The position numbers and the translations under genes were made by a program. DNA of 10,004 nt from Fusobacterium_C necrophorum_A (GTDB taxonomy: Bacteria > Fusobacteriota > Fusobacteriia > Fusobacteriales > Fusobacteriaceae): NCBI RefSeq assembly GCF_004134945.1, contig NZ_SBAP01000031.1, positions 1-10,004 of the forward strand. The letters are read 5' to 3'. The notes under the pieces were generated by a model. That model saw nothing but the letters and a program-made list of their open reading frames with translations, ran no database searches and had not been told where the DNA came from. Shown one piece after another: positions 1 to 5,459 of this stretch; the first letter of the stretch is position 1; each line of letters opens with the position of its first letter.

Positions 1-408
1 ATCGGAATTGATGCTGAAGTGAAAACTTTGGAATGGGGAGCTTACTTGGACGGAACGGCTAGAGGAGATCATCAAATGTATATTTTAGGATGGGGAACCG
101 TTACTGCCGATCCGGATTATGGAATTAATGCTTTAGTAACTACAAAAGCTATGGGAGCAGCAGGAAACAGATCTTTCTATAGCAATCCTAAGGTAGATGA
201 ATTATTACAAAAAGGAAGAGCGACAACGGAGCCGGAAGCCAGAAAGGCTATCTACGAAGAAATTCAAGTTATCTTACAAGAAGAATTACCAATGTTCTAT
301 ATTATATATCCTAAGAAGAGTGTTGGAATGCAAAAATATATTGAAGGATTTAAATTTAATCCGGCAGGACATCACAGAATTTATGGAGTTTCTTTTAAGG
401 CGGAATAA
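1..408 (+). CDS. Peptide ABC transporter substrate-binding protein, C-terminal part (SBP family 5)
   Basis: Frame 1 is open from the first base, so the gene begins upstream and only the last 135 codons are seen. The visible part resembles the C-terminal lobe of family 5 solute-binding proteins (DppA/OppA/GsiB type): WGTVTADPDYG, then a small-residue stretch, SNPKVDELLQKG, a helix (ARKAIYEEIQVILQEELP) and a closing region MFYIIYPKK. Known family members sit outside the inner membrane, bind di- or oligopeptides (or nickel or glutathione) and hand them to the DppB/DppC channel. The permease and ATPase genes directly downstream support this role. The GTG at 19 is internal, not a start. A hairpin after the stop probably sets the excess of binding protein over permease. 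Substrate cannot be told from this fragment. Confidence 0.9.
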   Translation: MGIDAEVKTLEWGAYLDGTARGDHQMYILGWGTVTADPDYGINALVTTKAMGAAGNRSFYSNPKVDELLQKGRATTEPEARKAIYEEIQVILQEELPMFYIIYPKKSVGMQKYIEGFKFNPAGHHRIYGVSFKAE

Positions 409-430
409 TTTAGTTTAGGAAGCAAGTGGT

Positions 431-459
431 AAGGGCTAGAAAACTCTAGCCCTTTCTTT
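431..459 (+). terminator. Intercistronic hairpin (partial terminator) between binding protein and permease
   Basis: A perfect 10-bp stem (431-440 with 445-454, core GGGCTAGA/TCTAGCCC) has a 4-base loop AAAC and is followed by a short interrupted T-run ending at 459. It lies 22 bases after the binding-protein stop, inside the operon. It probably stops part of the transcripts or protects the 3' end of the binding-protein message, giving more binding protein than permease, as is common in such operons. The T-run is short, so read-through is expected. Confidence 0.75.
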
Positions 460-480
460 GTAGAAAATGAAAAAAAAGAG

Positions 481-485
481 AGGAG
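481..485 (+). promoter_or_regulatory. Ribosome binding site that decides the permease start
   Basis: AGGAG lies 1 base before the ATG at 487 but 10 bases before the in-frame ATG at 496. The first distance is too short for initiation, so 496 is the better start. The protein then begins MYKYVLRRLLLL, the usual opening of DppB-type permeases. Confidence 0.6.
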
Positions 486-495
486 AATGGGGGAA

Positions 496-1824
496 ATGTA
501 TAAGTATGTGCTAAGAAGATTATTACTTTTAATTCCCGTGTTGTTGGGAATTTCCCTGTTGGTATTTGCAATTATGTATGTAACACCGGGAGATCCTGCA
601 CAATTGATGTTGGGAGAAAATGCACCTAAGGCAGCAGTGGAAGCATTGAGAGAAAAAATGGGATTGAACGATCCCTTTATCGTGCAATATTTTCGTTTTG
701 TAGGAAGGGCGGTGACAGGAGATTTTGGGCGTTCCTACACCACAGGAAGAGAAGTATTTGCTGAAATTTTTTCCAGATTTCCAAATACTTTGGTATTGGC
801 AGTATTGGGAGTTATCATTGCTGTCGTAATTGGAATTCCGATTGGAATTATTTCCGCTACGAAACAATATTCCGCAGTAGATAGTATCAGTATGGTATTG
901 GCTCTGTTGGGAGTTTCTATGCCGGTATTCTGGCTGGGACTTATGTTGGTTTTATTATTTTCCGTAAAATTGGGATTGCTTCCTTCCGGAGGATTTTCCG
1001 GATTTAAGAGTGTCATTTTACCGGCTTTAACCTTAGGAGTCGGCTCCGCAGCGATTGTAACCAGAATGACAAGATCATCGATGTTGGAGGTTATTCGACA
1101 AGATTACATCCGAACGGCAAGAGCAAAGGGAGTATCCGAAAAAACCGTTATCAATAAGCATGCTCTAAAAAATGCTTTGATTCCTATTATTACGGTAGTA
1201 GGATTACAATTTGGGCATTTGTTGGGTGGAGCTGTATTAACAGAATCTGTATATTCATGGCCGGGAGTTGGGAGAATGATGGTGGATGCCAGTATGGTAT
1301 TGGCTCTGTTGGGAGTTTCTATGCCGGTATTCTGGCTGGGACTTATGTTGGTTTTATTATTTTCCGTAAAATTGGGATTGCTTCCTTCCGGAGGATTTTC
1401 CGGATTTAAGAGTGTCATTTTACCGGCTTTAACCTTAGGAGTCGGCTCCGCAGCGATTGTAACCAGAATGACAAGATCATCGATGTTGGAGGTTATTCGA
1501 CAAGATTACATCCGAACGGCAAGAGCAAAGGGAGTATCCGAAAAAACCGTTATCAATAAGCATGCTCTAAAAAATGCTTTGATTCCTATTATTACGGTAG
1601 TAGGATTACAATTTGGGCATTTGTTGGGTGGAGCTGTATTAACAGAATCTGTATATTCATGGCCGGGAGTTGGGAGAATGATGGTGGATGCCATTCGACA
1701 GAAAGATTCTCCGACGGTATTGGCAGCCGTTATTTTTCTAGCAGCAGCATTTAGTATTGTCAACTTATTGGTGGATATTTTATATGCTTATGTAGATCCT
1801 AGAATTAAATCACAATACAAGTAA
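496..1824 (+). CDS. dppB: Peptide ABC transporter permease, DppB/GsiC type, with an internal tandem duplication
   Basis: Inner-membrane channel subunit of a peptide importer. Start at 496 is preferred on ribosome-site spacing; 487 would add three residues. Visible parts: helix 1 (about 9-29), an external region with TPGDPA and DFGRSY, helix 2 (about 98-120), helices 3 and 4 (133-158, 173-190), the cytoplasmic EAA loop that docks on the ATPase (about 203-231), and helix 5 (229-249). Residues 132-265 are then repeated exactly as 266-399, followed by helix 6 (about 407-430) and the end DPRIKSQYK. Length is 442 residues; removing one copy gives 308, the normal family size. The repeat adds three helices and a second EAA loop, an odd number, so copy two and the C-terminus should face the wrong side of the membrane. 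The frame stays open, but this allele is probably impaired. A collapsed or duplicated assembly is the alternative explanation. Confidence 0.9.
   Translation: MYKYVLRRLLLLIPVLLGISLLVFAIMYVTPGDPAQLMLGENAPKAAVEALREKMGLNDPFIVQYFRFVGRAVTGDFGRSYTTGREVFAEIFSRFPNTLVLAVLGVIIAVVIGIPIGIISATKQYSAVDSISMVLALLGVSMPVFWLGLMLVLLFSVKLGLLPSGGFSGFKSVILPALTLGVGSAAIVTRMTRSSMLEVIRQDYIRTARAKGVSEKTVINKHALKNALIPIITVVGLQFGHLLGGAVLTESVYSWPGVGRMMVDASMVLALLGVSMPVFWLGLMLVLLFSVKLGLLPSGGFSGFKSVILPALTLGVGSAAIVTRMTRSSMLEVIRQDYIRTARAKGVSEKTVINKHALKNALIPIITVVGLQFGHLLGGAVLTESVYSWPGVGRMMVDAIRQKDSPTVLAAVIFLAAAFSIVNLLVDILYAYVDPRIKSQYK
889..1692 (+). repeat. Perfect 402-bp in-frame tandem duplication inside the permease gene
   Basis: Bases 889-1290 and 1291-1692 appear identical throughout when read side by side, including third codon positions. 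The period is 402, or 134 codons. The match runs one base further at each side (888 and 1693), leaving a 2-base CA microhomology at the junction. The absence of any difference points to a very recent event, or to an assembly error. Nothing resembling a transposon end or target-site duplication is seen at the borders. Confidence 0.97.
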
Positions 1825-1838
1825 GAGGGGGATGAAAA

Positions 1839-2705
1839 ATGGCAGCAGCAAATAAAAAGAGAAGCCAATGGCGTGAAGTATGGCGTATGTTAACAAAAAA
1901 TAAAATGGCAATGTTAGGCTTATTTATTTTACTATTTTTAATCGTGTTAGCTTTGTTCGCAGATATTATTTATGATTACGATAGCATTGTTATCAAACAA
2001 AACTTAGCTCATCGTTTGCAAGGACCGAGCGGGGCACATTGGTTGGGAACGGATGAATTTGGAAGAGATATTTTGGCAAGATTGATTCATGGAGCCAGAG
2101 TATCTTTGAAAGTTGGAATTTTAGCGGTTGGACTTTCCATTATTGTAGGAGGAATTTTAGGAGCTATTTCCGGTTTCTATGGAGGAACGATAGACAATAT
2201 TATTATGAGAGCCATGGATATTTTCTTGGCAGTGCCGAGTATTCTATTGGCAATTGCTATTGTATCCGCTTTAGGACCGAGTATGATTAACCTAATGATA
2301 GCAATCAGTGTTTCTTCGGTTCCAACCTACGCAAGAATTGTAAGAGCTTCGGTACTTTCGATTCGGGATCAGGAATTTATTGAGGCGGCAAAGGCAATTG
2401 GGGCAAGCAATACAAGAATTATTTTTAAACATATCATTCCAAATGCTTTGGCTCCCGTGATTGTACAAGGAACTTTAGGTGTGGCAAATGCAATTTTATC
2501 CATTGCAGGATTAAGTTTCATTGGATTGGGAATTCAACCTCCTGCTCCGGAATGGGGCTCTATGTTGTCCGGCGGTAGACAATATTTGAGATATGCTTGG
2601 TGGGTAACGACCTTCCCGGGACTGGCAATTATGATAACCATTTTATCATTGAATCTGTTAGGGGACGGACTTCGAGATGCATTAGACCCAAGATTGAAAC
2701 AGTAG
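1839..2705 (+). CDS. dppC: Peptide ABC transporter permease, DppC/OppC type
   Basis: Second channel subunit, 288 residues, a normal length for the family. The basic N-terminus (NKKRSQWREVWRML) and first helix (about 24-45) form the OppC N-terminal region, followed by the family signature HWLGTDEFGRDILAR at 67-81. Five further helices lie near 92-114, 127-147, 150-165, 208-232 and 258-278. The EAA loop spans about 178-206 (EFIEAAKAIGAS, then HIIPNALAP) and docks on the ATPases. It ends in the typical GDGLRDALDPRLKQ. The start follows a GAGGGGG ribosome site, 14 bases after the dppB stop. Unlike its partner it shows no duplication, so the two channel subunits no longer match in architecture. 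Confidence 0.95.
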   Translation: MAAANKKRSQWREVWRMLTKNKMAMLGLFILLFLIVLALFADIIYDYDSIVIKQNLAHRLQGPSGAHWLGTDEFGRDILARLIHGARVSLKVGILAVGLSIIVGGILGAISGFYGGTIDNIIMRAMDIFLAVPSILLAIAIVSALGPSMINLMIAISVSSVPTYARIVRASVLSIRDQEFIEAAKAIGASNTRIIFKHIIPNALAPVIVQGTLGVANAILSIAGLSFIGLGIQPPAPEWGSMLSGGRQYLRYAWWVTTFPGLAIMITILSLNLLGDGLRDALDPRLKQ

Positions 2706-2725
2706 GATAAGGAGGATTAGATTTC

Positions 2726-3733
2726 ATGGAAGGAAAGCTATTAGAGATTAAAAATTTAGAAGTGCAATACGTGACAGATGAAGAGACCGTTTACGCTGTC
2801 AATTCCATTGATATTGCCTTGAACGAGGGAGAAACTCTTGGATTGGTTGGAGAAACCGGAGCGGGAAAAACAACGACGGCTCTGGGAATTATGAGATTGG
2901 TTCCCAATCCTCCCGGAAAAATTATAGGAGGAGAAATTATCTATGAAGGGGAAAATTTATTAAAACTATCGGAAGAAGAAATGAGAAAAATCAGAGGAAA
3001 TAAAATTTCCATGATTTTCCAAGACCCTATGACTTCTTTGAATCCTGTGATGACGGTAGGGGAACAAATTGCGGAAGTCATTCAAATTCATGAAAATACT
3101 TCTACTGAAGAAGCGATGAAAAAAGCGGGAGAAATGTTGGAGTTGGTTGGAATTCCGGCGGCTCGTATCCATGATTTTCCTCATCAATTTTCAGGGGGAA
3201 TGAAACAACGGGTTGTCATTGCGATTGCTTTGGCATGCAATCCGAAATTATTGATTGCAGATGAACCGACAACCGCTTTGGACGTAACCATTCAAGCACA
3301 AGTTTTGGATTTGATGAATAATTTGAAAGAAAAATTTAAAACAGCCATGATTTTGATTACACACGATTTGGGAGTTGTGGCACAGGTATGTGATAAGGTA
3401 GCAATTATGTATGCCGGAGAAATTGTGGAATCCGGAAGTTTGGAAGAAATTTTTGAAAATACAAAGCATCCTTATACTCTAGGGCTTTTTGGTTCGATTC
3501 CAAGTTTGGACGAGGAAAGAAGCAGATTGACTCCAATTCAAGGATTGATGCCGGATCCTACTATTTTGCCGAAGGGATGTAAATTTAATCCGAGATGTCC
3601 ACATGCAACCGATTTGTGTCGAAAGAAAATACCGAATTCCGTGGAAGTGGTTCCCGGACATAAGGTAAAGTGTTTTATTGCGGAAGGATTAGTGGAATTC
3701 AAAGAAGATTGGGAGGCAAAAGATGGAGAATAA
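2726..3733 (+). CDS. dppD: Peptide ABC transporter ATP-binding protein, DppD/OppD type
   Basis: Cytoplasmic ATPase that powers uptake together with DppF; 335 residues. The nucleotide-binding parts are complete: Walker A GETGAGKT (42-49), Q-loop IFQDP (97-101), signature FSGGM (155-159), Walker B LLIADE (175-180), D-loop ALDV and switch histidine H213. The C-terminal oligopeptide-transporter extension (oligo_HPY type) begins near KHPYTLGL (247-254). It carries four cysteines (285, 291, 298, 316) spaced like those reported to hold an iron-sulfur cluster in some peptide ABC ATPases. A GGAGG ribosome site at 2711-2715 supports the start. The stop lies 8 bases inside the next gene, which suggests coupled translation. 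Confidence 0.96.
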   Translation: MEGKLLEIKNLEVQYVTDEETVYAVNSIDIALNEGETLGLVGETGAGKTTTALGIMRLVPNPPGKIIGGEIIYEGENLLKLSEEEMRKIRGNKISMIFQDPMTSLNPVMTVGEQIAEVIQIHENTSTEEAMKKAGEMLELVGIPAARIHDFPHQFSGGMKQRVVIAIALACNPKLLIADEPTTALDVTIQAQVLDLMNNLKEKFKTAMILITHDLGVVAQVCDKVAIMYAGEIVESGSLEEIFENTKHPYTLGLFGSIPSLDEERSRLTPIQGLMPDPTILPKGCKFNPRCPHATDLCRKKIPNSVEVVPGHKVKCFIAEGLVEFKEDWEAKDGE

Positions 3734-4694
3734 AGTTTTATTAGAAGTAAAGAATCTGAAAAAATATTTCCAAACTCCGAAAGGGCCTCTTCATGCAGTA
3801 GATGGTGTGAACTTTTCTATTGAAGAAGGAAAGACACTTGGAGTCGTGGGAGAGTCCGGTTGCGGAAAATCAACAACGGGAAGAGTTATTTTACGATTAT
3901 TGGAAGCAACCGACGGAGAAATTTTATTTGAGGGAAAAAATATCCGAGAATACAGTAAGGCGGAAATGAATAAGCTACGTCAAGAAATGCAAATTATTTT
4001 CCAAGACCCTTTTGCGTCTTTGAATCCAAGAATGACTGTCAGTGAAATCATTGCAGAACCTTTGATTATTCACAAGAAATGTAAGAATAAAAAGGAATTG
4101 GAAGAGAGAGTATTGGAATTAATGGAAACGGTCGGATTGAGCGAACGTCTTATCAATACCTATCCTCATGAATTGGACGGAGGAAGACGACAAAGAATTG
4201 GAATTGCCAGAGCTTTGGCATTGAAACCTAAATTTATTGTCTGCGATGAACCGGTATCGGCTTTGGACGTATCCATTCAAGCACAGGTACTCAATTTAAT
4301 GCAAGATTTACAAGAAAAATTAGGTTTGACCTATATGTTTATTACTCATGATTTGTCTGTCGTAAAACATTTTTCCGATGATATTGCCGTGATGTATTTG
4401 GGAGAACTGGTGGAAAAAGCTCCGTCGAAAGAGTTGTTCAGAAATCCGATTCATCCGTATACCAAGGCATTGCTTTCTGCAATTCCGTCAACAAATATCC
4501 GAAATAAAATGGAAAGAATTCGTTTGGAGGGAGAAATTACTTCTCCTATCAATCCGGAACCGGGATGTCGCTTTGCAAAGCGATGTGTCTATGCACAAGA
4601 TATTTGTAGAAAAGAGAGTCCAAAATTGCAAGAAGTGCAAGGAGATCATTTCTTCGCCTGTCATCGTGCAGAAGAATTGGATTTTATAAAATAA
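3723..4694 (+). CDS. dppF: Peptide ABC transporter ATP-binding protein, DppF/OppF type
   Basis: Second ATPase of the importer, 323 residues, last gene of the operon. Motifs: Walker A GESGCGKS (43-50), Q-loop IFQDP (93-97), signature ELDGGRRQR (150-158), Walker B FIVCDE (171-176), D-loop ALDV and switch histidine H209. The signature has D in place of the usual S of LSGGQ; I know this LDGGRRQR form from clostridial-type DppF proteins, so it is not read as damage. The C-terminal extension has cysteines 282, 288, 295 and 313, mirroring DppD. The start overlaps the dppD stop by 11 bases and has a GGGAGG ribosome site at 3711-3716 inside dppD. A strong terminator follows 10 bases after the stop. 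Confidence 0.96.
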   Translation: MENKVLLEVKNLKKYFQTPKGPLHAVDGVNFSIEEGKTLGVVGESGCGKSTTGRVILRLLEATDGEILFEGKNIREYSKAEMNKLRQEMQIIFQDPFASLNPRMTVSEIIAEPLIIHKKCKNKKELEERVLELMETVGLSERLINTYPHELDGGRRQRIGIARALALKPKFIVCDEPVSALDVSIQAQVLNLMQDLQEKLGLTYMFITHDLSVVKHFSDDIAVMYLGELVEKAPSKELFRNPIHPYTKALLSAIPSTNIRNKMERIRLEGEITSPINPEPGCRFAKRCVYAQDICRKESPKLQEVQGDHFFACHRAEELDFIK

Positions 4695-4704
4695 GATAGT
4701 ATAC

Positions 4705-4745
4705 TGACCTCCAAAAGTGGAAACTTTGTGGGGGTCATTTTTTTT
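4705..4745 (+). terminator. Rho-independent terminator of the dpp operon
   Basis: An outer stem TGACCTCC (4705-4712) pairs with GGGGGTCA (4730-4737) using one G-U pair. An inner stem AAAGT (4714-4718) pairs with ACTTT (4723-4727). Eight T follow at 4738-4745. It sits just after the dppF stop and is the natural end of the operon. Confidence 0.92.
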
Positions 4746-4747
4746 GG

Positions 4748-4834
4748 TTCTTTGTCAACTGGTGTTGATGGAGAGTAGAATATGAAATTTTGCTTCTTTG
4801 TCAACTCGTGTTGATGAAGAATAGAATAAGAAAT
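4748..4834 (+). repeat. Two tandem hairpin-forming repeats, period 46 bases
   Basis: Units 4748-4788 and 4794-4834 match at 37 of 41 positions. Each begins with TTCTTTGTCAAC, a 4-base loop (TGGT or TCGT) and a second arm starting GTTGATG. Each can fold into a 12-bp stem. Two of the four differences are G/A changes in the second arm that keep pairing to U, so the RNA stem survives in both copies. A weaker third copy may lie at 4893-4929. On the minus strand each unit carries TTGACA. It may be a remnant of a dispersed Fusobacterium repeat. Confidence 0.7.
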
Positions 4835-4841
4835 GTTTAAG

Positions 4842-4888
4842 AGGATTTTAGGGATTTCAGAAACGAAATCTTTAAAATCCTTTTTTTT
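4842..4888 (+). terminator. Second very strong rho-independent terminator
   Basis: A 17-bp stem (4842-4858 with 4865-4881) consists of AGGATTTTA pairing TAAAATCCT, then two G-U pairs, then GATTTC pairing GAAATC. The loop is AGAAAC and an eight-T run ends at 4888. No gene lies between this and the dpp terminator. It may be a backup terminator or the end of a short untranslated RNA carrying the tandem hairpins. Confidence 0.85.
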
Positions 4889-4978
4889 GAACTTCTCTGT
4901 CAGATGGTATTGAAAAGAAAAAGAAAAATCAAAATATTTAAAATATTTTCCGTATATCTCCTTTATGGCTTGACATGT

Positions 4979-5068
4979 GAGAGGCAAAATAAGCCTCTTC
5001 AAGAGCTTTTAGGGTAATTTTCTTAGGCTGGTTTTTTACAGAGGGCTAAAATCAGCTCTTATTTTTTT
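4979..5068 (+). ncRNA. Possible structured RNA or attenuator-like element ending in a terminator
   Basis: Several pairings compete here. AGAGGC (4980-4985) pairs GCCTCT (4993-4998). CTCTT (4995-4999) pairs AAGAG (5001-5005). AAGAGCT (5001-5007) pairs AGCTCTT (5054-5060). The last segment is also the 3' arm of a terminator hairpin (5041-5047 with 5054-5060) followed by seven T at 5062-5068. A choice between the 5001-5007 and 5041-5047 partners is the layout of a terminator/antiterminator switch. No known riboswitch class is recognised, and no gene follows for nearly 400 bases. A remnant of a repeat element is equally possible. Confidence 0.35.
5041..5068 (+). terminator. Third terminator-like hairpin in the intergenic region
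   Basis: GAGGGCT (5041-5047) pairs AGCTCTT (5054-5060) with two G-U pairs across the loop AAAATC, then A and seven T. It is weaker than the two upstream terminators. Confidence 0.55.
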
Positions 5069-5341
5069 CGAAAAATATGAATTTTAGCGATGTTTTGCTA
5101 TTCAGAATAAAAAATCGAAAAAAAGGAAAAGAATGGCTGCTATACATGCCGATTTTTCGTAGGAATTGTTGTGGTATTTTCTTGGAATTCTTTTCTAGGA
5201 TTTCCGATTATCTTTTTTTCATATTCTTTGTTTTTTATAGTCTTTTTTCAGAATACTATTATTTCATAAAAAGAACGATAAAATTTGAAATAAAAAATAA
5301 TAATATATTCATTTTTCGAAAAAAGGAGAAGAAAAAAATAC

Positions 5342-5387
5342 TTGACAAATAAAATAACTTATTTTAGGCTTTCATTATAATATGAAA
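5342..5387 (+). promoter_or_regulatory. Receptor promoter region with two inverted repeats (candidate operators)
   Basis: A perfect -10 box TATAAT lies at 5376-5381, 78 bases before the receptor ATG. A perfect TTGACA lies at 5342-5347, but the 28-base gap is too long for a standard sigma-70 pair, so the -35 used is uncertain. Between them is TAAAATAA-C-TTATTTTA (5350-5366, 8-1-8). The -10 box itself sits between the arms TTTCAT (5370-5375) and ATGAAA (5382-5387). The 1-base-centred repeat has the geometry of Fur-family metal-regulator boxes, though the bases differ from the classical Fur consensus. Repression by metal or another co-factor is an inference. Confidence 0.5.
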
Positions 5388-5421
5388 ATCAAAACATTAA
5401 ATAAACAATATTTTTTAAAAG

Positions 5422-5436
5422 TATACATTATGTATA
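5422..5436 (+). promoter_or_regulatory. Perfect 7-1-7 palindrome in the receptor leader
   Basis: TATACAT-T-ATGTATA lies in the untranslated leader, about 35 bases after the likely transcript start and 23 bases before the ATG. It could be an operator or a weak RNA hairpin. Chance is possible in such AT-rich DNA. Confidence 0.35.
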
Positions 5437-5445
5437 AAAAACAAA

Positions 5446-5451
5446 AGGAGG
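5446..5451 (+). promoter_or_regulatory. Strong ribosome binding site deciding the receptor start
   Basis: AGGAGG lies 8 bases before the ATG at 5460, inside a longer purine run (5445-5455). It selects the reading frame that encodes the signal peptide, so translation starts upstream of the poly-G run. The in-frame ATG at 5430 and the GTG at 5489 lack such a site. Confidence 0.85.
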
Positions 5452-5459
5452 AGGGAGTT

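Larger units (their letters stand above)
4695..5459. other. 765-base intergenic region with no convincing gene
   Basis: It contains, in order, the dpp terminator, two tandem hairpin repeats, a second terminator, a possible decayed third repeat (4893-4929), an AT-only palindrome (4931-4949, 9-1-9), a possible structured RNA ending in a third terminator, and an extremely AT-rich stretch (5069-5341) where I see nothing definite. The receptor promoter and leader follow. Open frames here are low-complexity (a + strand frame from 5077) or cross the terminators on the minus strand (5002 down to 4661), and neither has a ribosome binding site. Confidence 0.7.

Noticed and set aside
889..1692. Duplication as a mobile element or recombination site
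   Set aside because: The repeated unit is plain permease coding sequence with no inverted ends, transposase or target duplication.
529..1763. Several minus-strand open frames within the permease gene
   Set aside because: They are mirror frames of a well-supported membrane protein, and two share a sequence only because of the duplication.
4170..4200. DppF signature LDGGR instead of LSGGQ as a sign of a dead ATPase
   Set aside because: This variant is familiar in clostridial-type DppF proteins, and all other ATPase motifs are intact.
4748..4834. CRISPR array
   Set aside because: Only two imperfect units with a 5-base gap; no spacers and no cas genes.
4661..5002. Minus-strand open frame of 113 codons
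   Set aside because: It would start at TTG with no ribosome site, overlaps the dppF end, and runs through two strong + strand terminators and the tandem repeats. It looks like an open frame created by repeat and AT-rich sequence.
5077..5352. Plus-strand open frame of 91 codons with a hydrophobic stretch
   Set aside because: No ribosome site, composition dominated by F, I, K and Y from extreme AT-richness, and its end overlaps the receptor's TTGACA and first operator-like repeat.
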